Source: JBBQZU01 sp038207425
Lineage (GTDB): Bacteria > Bacteroidota > Bacteroidia > Flavobacteriales_D > Cryomorphaceae
Direction of reading: 5' to 3'
Length of the DNA: 25,145 nucleotides
Assembly (NCBI GenBank): GCA_038207425.1
Contig: JBBQZU010000036.1
Coordinates: forward strand, 1-25,145
Made by a program: the position numbers and the translations under genes. The notes beneath the pieces are model-generated. The model worked only from the letters and a program-made list of their open reading frames with translations, had not been told where the DNA came from and ran no database searches. Shown here one piece after another: positions 7,464 to 16,127 of this stretch; the first letter of the stretch is position 1; every line of letters starts with the position of its first letter.

Positions 7464-8794
7464 AAGATTCAACCCCTTCATCAGTACCATCGAAACGCGA
7501 AGCATTTCTGTTTTGGACAAAATTGGGATTTATAAGTTTTGGCGGCCCTGCCGGGCAAATCTCCATTATGTATGATTACCTTGTAGAAAAAAAGAAGTGG
7601 ATCAGTGATTCACGTTTTCTCAATGCATTGAATTATTGTATGGTGCTTCCCGGTCCTGAAGCCCAGCAGCTTGCCACTTATACCGGCTGGCTTATGCATG
7701 GCAGGATGGGTGGACTCATAGCAGGTACGCTTTTTATTCTTCCTTCCATATTTATATTGTTGGGCTTGAGCACTATATATGTGCTCTATGGCACGCTACC
7801 CTGGGTCAGTGCTATTTTTGACGGGCTCAAGCCCGCCGTGATCGCGATCGTAATACTGGCGTTAATCAAGATCGGCAAAAAATCACTGATAAGCCATTTC
7901 CATTACGCTATTGCAATCGCTTCTTTTATAGGAATATTCTTCTTCAATCTACCTTTTCTCCTAATTATTATCGGGGCATTGGCCATTGCGTTCTTGACCA
8001 AACGTTACTACCCAAAAGTACTTTCTACGGGCGCCAAAAATTCGCCTGTAGCCTCATTAGGTGCTAATGAGGCTGAATTTATGATAAATAAATTCACTCC
8101 CGTCAACGATGCCGCGCCAAGCGTTAAGAGAGTACTTAGACAGTTAGGAATAGCTCTATTGCTGTGGTTTTTGCCCATTGTATTTTTTTATTTGTACATC
8201 GGCGATTTTCCATTTTGGTACAATCTGTCTTCATTCTTTACCAAAGCCGCGCTTGCAACTTTTGGCGGAGCCTATGCGGTGCTTCCTTACGTAGCGCAGT
8301 ACAGTGTTGAGAAATTAAATTGGCTCACAAGCCTCCAAATGCTTGATGGACTCGCCCTTGGCGAAACCACTCCGGGACCCTTGGTAATGGTGTTGGCCTA
8401 CGTGGGTTTTATGGCAGGATACAACCACTATGGCTTTTCGCTTTATGCAGCTTCTTTGGGTCTGTTCACTTCGGTATTCTACACTTTTTTGCCTTGTTTT
8501 TTCTTCATTTTAGTCGGAGCGCCACTTATTGAACGCACCCAGAATAATTCACATATCCAAAATGCACTTAGCATCATTACTGCTGCTGTAGTTGGGGTAG
8601 TTCTTAACCTTGCTATCTATCTTGGGAAGGCTGTGGTCATTCCTGAGAATTTTCAAAGTATAGCCGGATTGAATTGGCTATCCATGTTTTGGGTTGTAGT
8701 TTCATTTATTGCCATGCATCGGTTTAAAGTTGGCATCATTACTTGGATTGGCATTAGCGCAGTTTTTGGGTTCATTACTTTGCTATTTTCATAG
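7460..8794 (+). CDS. chrA: Chromate transporter, two-domain (long-chain CHR) type
   Basis: A 444-residue inner-membrane protein of the CHR family, which exports chromate by a sulfate-like anion path in characterised members. Two homologous halves are visible. The first has F-G-G-P-A-G-Q at 27-33 and P-G-P-E-A-Q-Q at 64-70. The second has F-G-G-A-Y-A-V-L-P at 268-276 and G-E-T-T-P-G-P at 301-307. Hydrophobic helices fill the rest, with a polar linker around 180-225. The length is typical for the bidomain form. It is coupled to the small secreted protein before it and follows a decayed chrA fragment. A strong hairpin lies right after its stop. The physiological substrate may be chromate or another oxyanion. 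Confidence 0.93.
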   Translation: MKDSTPSSVPSKREAFLFWTKLGFISFGGPAGQISIMYDYLVEKKKWISDSRFLNALNYCMVLPGPEAQQLATYTGWLMHGRMGGLIAGTLFILPSIFILLGLSTIYVLYGTLPWVSAIFDGLKPAVIAIVILALIKIGKKSLISHFHYAIAIASFIGIFFFNLPFLLIIIGALAIAFLTKRYYPKVLSTGAKNSPVASLGANEAEFMINKFTPVNDAAPSVKRVLRQLGIALLLWFLPIVFFYLYIGDFPFWYNLSSFFTKAALATFGGAYAVLPYVAQYSVEKLNWLTSLQMLDGLALGETTPGPLVMVLAYVGFMAGYNHYGFSLYAASLGLFTSVFYTFLPCFFFILVGAPLIERTQNNSHIQNALSIITAAVVGVVLNLAIYLGKAVVIPENFQSIAGLNWLSMFWVVVSFIAMHRFKVGIITWIGISAVFGFITLLFS

Positions 8795-8808
8795 CTCTCA
8801 TGTGGAGC

Positions 8809-8842
8809 AAAAAAAGGCCCTTTCATAGTTGAAAGGGCCTTT
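8809..8842. terminator. Bidirectional terminator between chrA and the M16 protease gene
   Basis: AAAGGCCCTTTCA (8813-8825) and TGAAAGGGCCTTT (8830-8842) form a perfect 13-bp stem around a TAGT loop. Read on the minus strand it is followed by a run of seven T (8815 down to 8809), a strong terminator for the protease gene. On the plus strand the T run is only three bases, so it serves chrA less well. Confidence 0.88.
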
Positions 8843-8864
8843 AAATGAATAATCTGAAATACTA

Positions 8865-11816
8865 TTATTTGCGCACCAGTGGCGAGGCATCATCTCCCCT
8901 GGCGTACCCAAATACTTCTTCGAGTGTGAGTTCCTTCACGGGGCCAAGTTTTTTAAGCGTGTCAAGGTTCACAGCATTGCGGTTGCCAATTACACAATAG
9001 GTGTAAGAGTTGCCCTTGATTTGCTCATCAAAAAATGCCTGCATTTTATCCATGTCCATGGTTTTCAGCGCATCATATGTTGTTTTTTGAAGGTCGTAAT
9101 CTAGGCCGCGCTGCAATGCGGTTTGGTAGCTCCAGAAAATAGCTTGCCGAGTGGTACGTGATGTTTCAATTTGCTTCATGGCTGCATCGCGGGCACTTTC
9201 AAATTGAATATCGGCTCTCGGCATTTCGCTCATAAGAGCAAGCATAGCATCAGCGGCTTCAGGAAGTTTATCAACCTGTGCACCAATATAAGCAGTTACA
9301 TAGTGCGAGCGATCAGCGCGCTGAGGTACTGAGAATCCGCTATAGGCCGAGTAAGCAAGGGCCTTTGATTCTCTTATTTCCTGAAATACAATGCTCGATA
9401 ATCCGCTGCCGAAGTACTCATTGAACAGGTTGGCCACGGGTACAAGATTCACATCAAATTGCGGGCCTTTTGATACCATCATCAATTCGCTCTGCACCAT
9501 GTCGAAATGTGCAAAGTAAACCTGATTCGTTTCTGTAGAAAGCTCAGCAAAATTGAGCGGCTCAGGATAGTCAAGAAGTGTAGCTGGTACCTTGTGGTAA
9601 GTTTCAGCTACTGTAATTACTTCGGCAGGAGCCTGCGGACCGTAATAGAAAATACGGTGCTTATATGAATTAATTTGCTTGATTTTATCAGTGAGCATTT
9701 CAGGACTGATGCCCATCAATTCAGCTTCGCCAATAATATTCTTAAATGGATTCGAAGTGCCATATTGGGCATAATTCATCATACCGCTAAAGAGCAGTTG
9801 ATTCTTGTTTTTCATGGCGTCCTGACGCTTTTTCAATTCTCCACTTTTCATATCGGCCAGGGCCTGGGCATCGGGTTGTACATCAGTCAATACATGTTCA
9901 AACAGCTCCAGTCCTTTTTCGAGCGATTCGTTGAGTCCGCTTAAGCTCACATACGTCCTGTCACGCGAGGAGCTCACATCAAAGCTCACGCCCAGTTTGA
10001 AAAATTCCTGCTGCAATTGCGATGCGCTGTACTTCGATGTGCCTAAATATGGAAGGTACTGCACCGCGAGGCTCATTACCTTGTCGTGGTCGGTGCCCAT
10101 ATCGAGTATATAGTACAGGCTGAACAGCTCATTGTTCTCGTTTTTAATTGAGTTAAATTCAATGCCATTGCCTAGTGATGTAATATTAATAGCCGTTTTG
10201 TAATCTATAAACAGGGGCTCCACCCGGCCCGATTTTACGCTGTCCCAGGCGAGGTAAAAGCTTGATTGGCTCTCTCTGTCAATTTCTACCGGGGTGATGG
10301 TTGGTTTCTCAACTTTCACAGCCATGCTTTCGCCAAATCGCTTGTTTACCTGGACGTAATTTTCTCCAAACCACTGATTCGCAAAATCTACAATATCTTG
10401 TTTGGTAATTTTATCCATCACGGCAAATTCGTCTGTTACTGCTTTCCAGTCTTGCTCATAGATAAACGCATCGACCATTTTGCCGGCCCTCGCCCAGTTT
10501 GATTCTGATCGTCTAAGCGCTTGCAGTTTCATATCCTTAATTACTGCGGCAACCATCCAATCTTCAAAGTCGCCTGTTTTAATTCGGTCAAGTTGTCCTC
10601 GAAGTAAACCAGCTACGTCGCTCACTTCCTGGCCGGCACGGGGTACTCCCTGCAAATAAAACGTACTGTAATCCTTCAACATATACGTGCTCGAGTAGCC
10701 TCTTATTATCTGTTGCTTTTGCACGAGATCAAGATCAATCAATCCGGCCTGACCGTTAGAGAGTATGCCATCAAGCACTTTCAATTTCACTGCTTCAGCA
10801 CTATTGATTCCTGGCAGGCGGTAAGCCACCATAACAAATTCTGCTTCCACACCGGTAATATCGCGAACCACCGGCTCGGTAATTGGTGCTTCCACTACAG
10901 GAGTGAATGCGGGAACTTCACCGGCTTTAAAATCGCCAAAGTATTTTTTTATAACATCCACTGCGGCATCAGGATCTACATCGCCGCTAAGCACTATGGC
11001 CATATTATTCGGCTGGTAACGCTCTTTAAAGTAGTTGTGAATTTTCACCATTGAAGGGGCTTTCAAATGCTCGCTTGTGCCAATGGTTGATTGCTGACCA
11101 TAAGGATGATTTGGGAAAACCCCATCCAGCATTTCAAAGAAAGCCCGGCGCTGGTCGCTGTCTTCACCGCGGTTAAACTCTTCATACACCACTTCAAGTT
11201 CAGTGTGAAACAGACGCAATACCAATTCTTTAAATCGGGCTGATTCTATCATAGCCCATTTCTCAAGCTCATTGGATGGTACGTCGTTTATATATACTGT
11301 TTTTTCATTGGAAGTATAGGCGTTGGTGCCTTTTGCACCAAGTGATGCCACCATTTTATCGTACTCGTTGGCTATGGCAAAAGTCGCAGCCAGGTTCGAC
11401 ACGCTGTCAATCTGTGCATAGATGAGTTTCCTTTTTTCAGCGTCAGTTTCAGCGCGGTGCTTCTCGTACAAATCTGAAATTATATCGAGCTGAACTTTCT
11501 CTTCTTCCCAGTTTTTGGTACCCATTTCTGCCGTGCCTTTAAAGAGCATATGCTCCAGGTAGTGGGCCAATCCGGTAGCATCAGCAGGGTCTTGCTTGCT
11601 GCCAGTGCGCACGGCAATTTGGGTTACCACGCGGGGCTCGTCTTTATTTACCGAAATGTAAATTTTAAGACCATTGTCGAGCGTATGGATTTTTGCTCCA
11701 AGAGGGTCGCCGGCTACAGTTTCATAAGTGTAGCGTGAGCTCGCGGGTTTATCGCTTGTACAAGCAGCAATCAGGATAGCTGCAAACAAACTTAGAAATA
11801 GGGTAATTTTTTTCAT
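8865..11816 (-). CDS. M16-family (insulinase/pitrilysin-type) zinc metalloprotease lipoprotein
   Basis: A 983-residue protease with both M16 halves on one chain. The signal peptide ends in a lipobox I-A-A-C with Cys19, so it is a lipoprotein acting in the periplasm or at the outer membrane. The inverted zinc motif H-Y-L-E-H spans residues 85-89 (His85, Glu88, His89). Glu206 and Glu213, seven residues apart in E-L-E-V-V-Y-E-E, match the pair that includes the third zinc ligand in pitrilysin. The distance from the motif to Glu213 is about 124 residues instead of about 76, because of a charged helical insert around 103-155. The C-terminal half has the F-G-S-G-L-S-S and R-E-S-K-A-L-A-Y-S blocks of the inactive M16 domain. 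Likely role: degrading peptides. It is monocistronic, ending at the strong hairpin at 8809-8842. Confidence 0.92.
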   Translation of the reverse strand: MKKITLFLSLFAAILIAACTSDKPASSRYTYETVAGDPLGAKIHTLDNGLKIYISVNKDEPRVVTQIAVRTGSKQDPADATGLAHYLEHMLFKGTAEMGTKNWEEEKVQLDIISDLYEKHRAETDAEKRKLIYAQIDSVSNLAATFAIANEYDKMVASLGAKGTNAYTSNEKTVYINDVPSNELEKWAMIESARFKELVLRLFHTELEVVYEEFNRGEDSDQRRAFFEMLDGVFPNHPYGQQSTIGTSEHLKAPSMVKIHNYFKERYQPNNMAIVLSGDVDPDAAVDVIKKYFGDFKAGEVPAFTPVVEAPITEPVVRDITGVEAEFVMVAYRLPGINSAEAVKLKVLDGILSNGQAGLIDLDLVQKQQIIRGYSSTYMLKDYSTFYLQGVPRAGQEVSDVAGLLRGQLDRIKTGDFEDWMVAAVIKDMKLQALRRSESNWARAGKMVDAFIYEQDWKAVTDEFAVMDKITKQDIVDFANQWFGENYVQVNKRFGESMAVKVEKPTITPVEIDRESQSSFYLAWDSVKSGRVEPLFIDYKTAINITSLGNGIEFNSIKNENNELFSLYYILDMGTDHDKVMSLAVQYLPYLGTSKYSASQLQQEFFKLGVSFDVSSSRDRTYVSLSGLNESLEKGLELFEHVLTDVQPDAQALADMKSGELKKRQDAMKNKNQLLFSGMMNYAQYGTSNPFKNIIGEAELMGISPEMLTDKIKQINSYKHRIFYYGPQAPAEVITVAETYHKVPATLLDYPEPLNFAELSTETNQVYFAHFDMVQSELMMVSKGPQFDVNLVPVANLFNEYFGSGLSSIVFQEIRESKALAYSAYSGFSVPQRADRSHYVTAYIGAQVDKLPEAADAMLALMSEMPRADIQFESARDAAMKQIETSRTTRQAIFWSYQTALQRGLDYDLQKTTYDALKTMDMDKMQAFFDEQIKGNSYTYCVIGNRNAVNLDTLKKLGPVKELTLEEVFGYARGDDASPLVRK

Positions 11817-12050
11817 GGATTTTGACGTTGTGAAGGTTTTCTTTATTCAGAAGGGCAACGAAATTACACAAATTTGTTTCTGATCAAATGTTTGGTTAGC
11901 GTCTTAAGTATTTTTGGCATTTTAAATCATGCGATTTCAACGTATTGCTTTCTCAATACAAATCTTCGCTCGCGAAGAACCTATAGGCTGCATTGTTGGT
12001 TTCTGATATGGCGTAGCTTTCATTCCGCGAAAGCGGCCCATTCAAAAACA

Positions 12051-12058
12051 TATCTTTG
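12051..12058 (+). promoter_or_regulatory. Bacteroidota -7 element for bshA
   Basis: TATCTTTG is a good match to TAnnTTTG and lies 18 bases before ATG 12077, giving a short leader. A CCGC-GAAA-GCGG hairpin (12025-12036) lies upstream and would not be in the transcript. Confidence 0.6.
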
Positions 12059-12076
12059 CAACCTAATTTATACTCC

Positions 12077-13219
12077 ATGAAAATAGGCATCGTGCTGTAC
12101 CCTACCTTCGGTGGCAGCGGTGTGGTAGCTACTGAGCTGGGCAAAGCACTTGCGGCTCAGGGGCACGAAATACACTTTGTAACCTACAACCAACCTGTGA
12201 GGCTCGGTTCGTTTACAAAGAATTTATACTACCACGAAGTAAACGTTTCAGAATATCCCCTCTTTGATTATCCGCCATACGAAACGGTGCTTGCGAGCAA
12301 ACTAGTGGATGTGGTGAAGAACGAACACCTCGATTTACTTCATGTGCACTATGCCATACCCCACGCTTCTGCTGCATACATGGCTCAGCGCATACTTGAG
12401 TCGCAAGGCATCCGCATACCATTTATCACTACCCTGCATGGCACTGATATTACCTTGGTGGGCCGCGACCCGTCGTTTGAGCCGGCCATTACTTTCGCCA
12501 TAAATCAAAGCGACGCAGTTACCGCCGTTTCTGAAAGCCTGAAAGCCGATACTTACAAGCACTTTCACGTAAACCGCGGAATAGATGTTATCCCCAACTT
12601 CATTTGCCCGGAGAACTACCTGCCAAAACCTGAAAAGGATTTCAGAAAAGAGTATGCACCGAATGGTGAGAAAATTATAACGCATATCAGTAATTTTCGC
12701 CCGGTAAAAAGGGTAGACGATGTGGTGCGGATATTCCGCAAAATTTTAGATGTGCTTCCAGCTAAATTAATTCTTGTAGGCGATGGTCCCGACCGATACC
12801 GCGTAGAACATCTTTGCCGTGAGCTGGGTACGTGCGAGCATAGCCACATTCTAGGCAAGCTGAAAAAACCTGAAGAAGTACTTAGTCTCTCTGACCTTTT
12901 TCTCCTGCCATCAGAGTCTGAAAGTTTTGGGCTTGCAGCACTCGAAGCTATGGCGAGCGGTGTACCAGTAATCAGTACAAATACCGGTGGATTGCCCGAG
13001 GTGAATATTGACGGCTTCTCAGGCTATACAAGCAATGTAGGCGATATAGACGAAATGGCGGAGAATGCACTGAAATTATTGGGCAACGAAAGCCTATTGA
13101 ACGAGTTCAAAGCCAACGCCAAGAAACGTTCACTTGATTTCAACATCGATGCTATACTTCCCATGTATACAAATTTGTATGAAAGGGTGCTGAAGCAGCA
13201 CGTTTTGCAAAAGGTATGA
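12077..13219 (+). CDS. bshA: N-acetyl-alpha-D-glucosaminyl L-malate synthase (bacillithiol biosynthesis)
   Basis: It joins UDP-GlcNAc and L-malate to make GlcNAc-malate, the first step of bacillithiol synthesis. The 380-residue GT4 glycosyltransferase opens with M-K-I-G-I-V-x-Y-P-T-F-G-G-S-G-V-V-A-T-E, a hallmark of BshA. It also has H-G-T-D-I-T at 121-126, S-N-F-R-P-V-K-R at 205-212, and the E-x7-E retaining-GT motif at Glu282/Glu290 inside S-E-S-F-G-L-A-A-L-E. ATG 12077 is chosen because it sits just after the -7 element and gives the canonical N-terminus; an upstream TTG would overlap that element. bshB and bshC are not in the window. The ATGA overlap couples it to the membrane protein gene downstream. 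Confidence 0.94.
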   Translation: MKIGIVLYPTFGGSGVVATELGKALAAQGHEIHFVTYNQPVRLGSFTKNLYYHEVNVSEYPLFDYPPYETVLASKLVDVVKNEHLDLLHVHYAIPHASAAYMAQRILESQGIRIPFITTLHGTDITLVGRDPSFEPAITFAINQSDAVTAVSESLKADTYKHFHVNRGIDVIPNFICPENYLPKPEKDFRKEYAPNGEKIITHISNFRPVKRVDDVVRIFRKILDVLPAKLILVGDGPDRYRVEHLCRELGTCEHSHILGKLKKPEEVLSLSDLFLLPSESESFGLAALEAMASGVPVISTNTGGLPEVNIDGFSGYTSNVGDIDEMAENALKLLGNESLLNEFKANAKKRSLDFNIDAILPMYTNLYERVLKQHVLQKV

Positions 13220-13782
13220 ATGTAAAAGTGCTCAACGGAAGGATCAGTTTCAGCGCAGAACCCGATTCGCTTCAAATAACCATACTCGGACGCATTGAGC
13301 GCTGGAAGGAAGCGCTGCTTGCTGCTTGGCTTTTAGCATGGATATTCTGCGGGCTTTACGTAATTAGGGAACTCACAATCAGCACTGACCGCGACTTGCG
13401 AATGATGCTGTTCGTTTTTCTCTTTTTTTGGGGGTACTATCTTTGGCGGGTAGGTAAGGTATGGCTCTACCGGCGTGGTGGAAATGAGCTTATAAGGGTT
13501 GATGTGAATGGACTGGTGCTAAAACGAAGTTTTTTCACCTACGGAAATGCCAAAACCTATGAAATCCATTCTATCGAAAATTTCAAACCCATCGAGCTGA
13601 GCACGCGCTCCTTTGCCTATACTTACGAAAATGGATGGTGGGTACTCGGCGGTGAGAAGCTTGGTTTTGACTTCAAGGGCCGATATGTGAAATTTGCCAT
13701 GCAGCTCAGCGATGCTGAAACAGCAAAGGTGTATAAACTCATTAAGGAGCGCCTGCTCAAGGCTTCAAAAACGAAGCATTAA
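13216..13782 (+). CDS. Small membrane protein of unknown function, coupled to bshA
   Basis: A 188-residue protein I do not recognise. Residues about 32-50 and 62-84 are two hydrophobic helices; Trp- and Arg-rich ends follow the second. The last 100 residues are soluble and strand-rich, with short motifs L-I-R-V-D-V-N-G-L-V-L-K-R and G-F-D-F-K-G-R-Y-V-K-F, suggestive of a PH-like fold as in bacterial membrane proteins with a cytoplasmic PH domain. The start codon overlaps the bshA stop (ATGA), so it is co-translated, but no bacillithiol role is known to me. Its 3' end overlaps the convergent CoA-transferase gene by 26 bases. Confidence 0.6.
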   Translation: MNVKVLNGRISFSAEPDSLQITILGRIERWKEALLAAWLLAWIFCGLYVIRELTISTDRDLRMMLFVFLFFWGYYLWRVGKVWLYRRGGNELIRVDVNGLVLKRSFFTYGNAKTYEIHSIENFKPIELSTRSFAYTYENGWWVLGGEKLGFDFKGRYVKFAMQLSDAETAKVYKLIKERLLKASKTKH

Positions 13783-14833
13783 AGGCGTTGCCGCTCAGTC
13801 GTTTTGTGTGCTTCCCTTCTATTATTTCTTCTCTGATTAAAGCTTTTGCAGCAGGGCTTTCCAGCACCTTATCGAGATTTTTTATTTCACCGAAAGGTAT
13901 GTTACGGCTACTCCAATGCGCATGCCATGATGCATAAGTTTGCGAAGCGATCACAGGCTTAATCAATGCTGCAAGTTCGCTTCGTTGCACTACGCGGGCG
14001 GCATTCGTAGCAAAGCGGCTGTCGTTTTTCAATTTTGAAATTCCTGAACTTTCGCAAAATGATTCAAACTGTGCATCGCTGCCGATGGCCAATACCACCT
14101 TGTGCCCATCGAGGGTAGTGAACCAATCGCCATAGGGCGCTATATTTGGATGCAATGTGCCAATGGGCTGCGCCACTGCGCCTTCCATAAGGTAGTTGGT
14201 AGCCTGGTTGGCAAGTGCGGTAAGTGATGCCTGTTCTAAGTTGCATTGTACATAGCTGCCCTCACCGCTACGCATGCGGTGTATGATGGCCAGCAAGGCA
14301 GCCTCCTTAAGCTGATGCCCCGCTATTACATCTACCAATGCCACAGGTAATTTTGCCGGTTGGTCGGCATCTGTTCCGGTCATGGACATCCACCCGGTTT
14401 CGGCTTGTAGCACTACATCAAATGCAGGGCGATGGCCGGTGTAGTAGCCATCGAGTTGTACGTAAATTAAATCGCTCTTGATTGTTGCAAGGCTTTGATA
14501 ATCCATACCTAGCTTTAGCGCAGTAGCAGGCTGATAATTTGAGATTACCACATCGCAGGTCGCAATTTCAGCAAGTATGGTCTCGCGGTCGTCTCTATCG
14601 CTCAAATCCAATGACCATATTTCTTTGCCATAGTTTATTGAGCTATAGTATGCTGAAATACCTTCGCGGCTTTCGTTGGGCAGCCGCCAACTGCGGGTTA
14701 CATCGCCTCCGGCGCGTTTATTTTCTACTTTTAGCACGCGGGCGCCGAGTTCTGCAAAAAACATTCCTGCTGAAGGGCCTGCCAGCACACTGGACAGTTC
14801 AATGACTTTTAAATCTTTAAAAAAATCACTCAT
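13757..14833 (-). CDS. Class III CoA-transferase (CaiB/BaiF family)
   Basis: Family members move coenzyme A between carboxylic acids in the cytoplasm through an aspartyl-CoA intermediate. The 358-residue protein starts with L-K-V-I-E-L-S-S-V-L-A-G-P near 8-20, the usual family start. It has A-E-L-G-A-R-V-L-K-V-E at 27-37, and the probable catalytic Asp168 in A-L-V-D-V-I-A-G-H, followed by the A-A-L-L-A-I helix. The length is slightly below the 390-430 of many members. Substrates are not predictable; racemase members (2-methylacyl-CoA) share the fold. Its start codon overlaps that of the divergent lipoprotein gene, and its 3' end overlaps the preceding convergent gene. Confidence 0.88.
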   Translation of the reverse strand: MSDFFKDLKVIELSSVLAGPSAGMFFAELGARVLKVENKRAGGDVTRSWRLPNESREGISAYYSSINYGKEIWSLDLSDRDDRETILAEIATCDVVISNYQPATALKLGMDYQSLATIKSDLIYVQLDGYYTGHRPAFDVVLQAETGWMSMTGTDADQPAKLPVALVDVIAGHQLKEAALLAIIHRMRSGEGSYVQCNLEQASLTALANQATNYLMEGAVAQPIGTLHPNIAPYGDWFTTLDGHKVVLAIGSDAQFESFCESSGISKLKNDSRFATNAARVVQRSELAALIKPVIASQTYASWHAHWSSRNIPFGEIKNLDKVLESPAAKALIREEIIEGKHTKRLSGNAFNASFLKP

Positions 14834-16025
14834 GGGTTATCAGTTCAATCGAGTTACTATTATTGTCATCCTGCTTTTGTTCTTGGGCTGCGGCAGCACA
14901 ATGCTTCGCAAAGATGTAGAAAATGAAGTTGCCGGAGCAGAGCCACCATTTGCCGTGAGCGAAACTGCTGCCAATCACAGCACCGAACTGCAAAGAAGCG
15001 AGAGCCAACTACTCCTGAATCCAAGTGATGACATACCCGCAAAATTTAGAAGCGTGCGCTCAAGTAAAACCATTCAACGTATTGTTTTTAATCCCGGCAA
15101 TTATGTAATTACTGATACTCTGCACCTGCCCCGAACCGGCGCATTGGTAATAATAAGCGGAGAAGGGGCAACGATAAAAGTGGCAAAAGGAATTCCTTTG
15201 TTTTATAGCCTTCCGGCAAATCAGCAGCAGGCAATGGAATTTAACAAAACCCGCTACCTGATTGAGAATTTCGGCAGGATTGAAGGAGGCGCAAAGGGCG
15301 TATATATCGGCTCGAGCTTCAATTCAGTAGTGCGCAATATTGAATTTACTGGGCAGGAGCAAGCTGCGATTGATTTTGTGTTTTGCCTCATGTGCAGTAT
15401 AGAGCAGGTGCTGGTTACCAATTCTTTGCACGATGGTATTGTGCTCCGCAGCGGCGTTGACAGCGAAACCCGTTTGAATGCCTGGCCCGGCACGAGCTAT
15501 AACAATTCGCAATGCAACCACACCGTAGTTCGCAGCACAAGGGTATACAACAGGAAAGGCTGCACAGGTACTTCATTCAAGGTACTACAAAGCACCGGAG
15601 TGCGACTAGTGGATTGCATTTCAGAAGGGTGGGAAAATGCGAGAGCTGTGTTTTTTGATGCTGAGAGGTGTACCACTGCAAAGTACTTTGCCATTGAGAA
15701 CTTTCATCTTGAGCATGCCCCTACCGCTGGCGGATTGGTATTCAGAAGCTTCGGAAGTACGGTGGAGGTGAACGGGCTTTTCACCCAGATTGCTTCAAAG
15801 GAGTCGCCTACGATATGGCTCATGAACAATGGCAATTACGCTTTCAGGAATATACCTTGGTGGCCCGAAGGCGCTTGGGTGCGAAGCAGCCACAGCCCAA
15901 GCGTGGTTATTGAGCAGTGCACCAATAAGTTTTACGATTTCACGAGAGTGTGGGTAAACGGTGAGAAAGTCGGGCAGCCAATATTCCGCGAGTATTTCCG
16001 CACGGGAAATGATTTTGTGAGGTAG
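14832..16025 (+). CDS. Lipoprotein with pectate lyase-like right-handed beta-helix
   Basis: From ATG 14832 the protein has 397 residues and a clear lipoprotein signal peptide, L-F-L-G-C with Cys20. A longer frame reaches back to 14676, but it would bury the signal peptide and lie wholly over the CoA-transferase gene. After a Ser/Glu-rich linker, residues from about 70 on contain repeated short strands and Asn/Ser/Gly turns: F-N-P-G-N-Y-V-I-T-D-T-L near 88-99, G-V-Y-I-G-S-S-F-N-S-V-V-R-N-I, D-G-I-V-L-R-S, and G-V-R-L-V-D-C-I-S-E. This pattern is typical of parallel beta-helix proteins of the pectin-lyase superfamily. Catalytic residues cannot be assigned. It may be a surface or periplasmic polysaccharide-binding or cleaving protein. 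Confidence 0.7.
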   Translation: MGYQFNRVTIIVILLLFLGCGSTMLRKDVENEVAGAEPPFAVSETAANHSTELQRSESQLLLNPSDDIPAKFRSVRSSKTIQRIVFNPGNYVITDTLHLPRTGALVIISGEGATIKVAKGIPLFYSLPANQQQAMEFNKTRYLIENFGRIEGGAKGVYIGSSFNSVVRNIEFTGQEQAAIDFVFCLMCSIEQVLVTNSLHDGIVLRSGVDSETRLNAWPGTSYNNSQCNHTVVRSTRVYNRKGCTGTSFKVLQSTGVRLVDCISEGWENARAVFFDAERCTTAKYFAIENFHLEHAPTAGGLVFRSFGSTVEVNGLFTQIASKESPTIWLMNNGNYAFRNIPWWPEGAWVRSSHSPSVVIEQCTNKFYDFTRVWVNGEKVGQPIFREYFRTGNDFVR

Positions 16026-16055
16026 ACGAGAATTCTTGGAATGACAAGCAGGGTT

Positions 16056-16084
16056 GTAAAATAAAAATCCCGCTGGTTTCGCGG
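16056..16084 (-). terminator. Weak terminator for the fatty acid hydroxylase gene
   Basis: Read on the minus strand: CCGC, a GAAACCA loop, GCGG, then a GATTTTTATTTT tail. The stem is only four bases, but the T-rich tail and its place about 35 bases after the stop fit termination. Confidence 0.4.
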
Positions 16085-16111
16085 TATTCAATATTGTGTC
16101 GCCTTCTGGCA

Positions 16112-16127
16112 AATGGCCTAGGCCATT
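16112..16127. repeat. 16-bp perfect palindrome at the fatty acid hydroxylase stop codon
   Basis: AATGGCCTAGGCCATT is fully self-complementary. It covers the last two codons and the stop (TAG, 16120-16118 on the minus strand) of the hydroxylase gene. Confidence 0.6.

Noticed and set aside
9675..11738. Several plus-strand open frames opposite the M16 protease
   Set aside because: They are antisense to a well-supported gene and show no domain or signal pattern.
14676..14831. Longer start for the beta-helix lipoprotein
   Set aside because: It would put 52 residues before a clear lipoprotein signal peptide and lies wholly antisense to the CoA-transferase gene.
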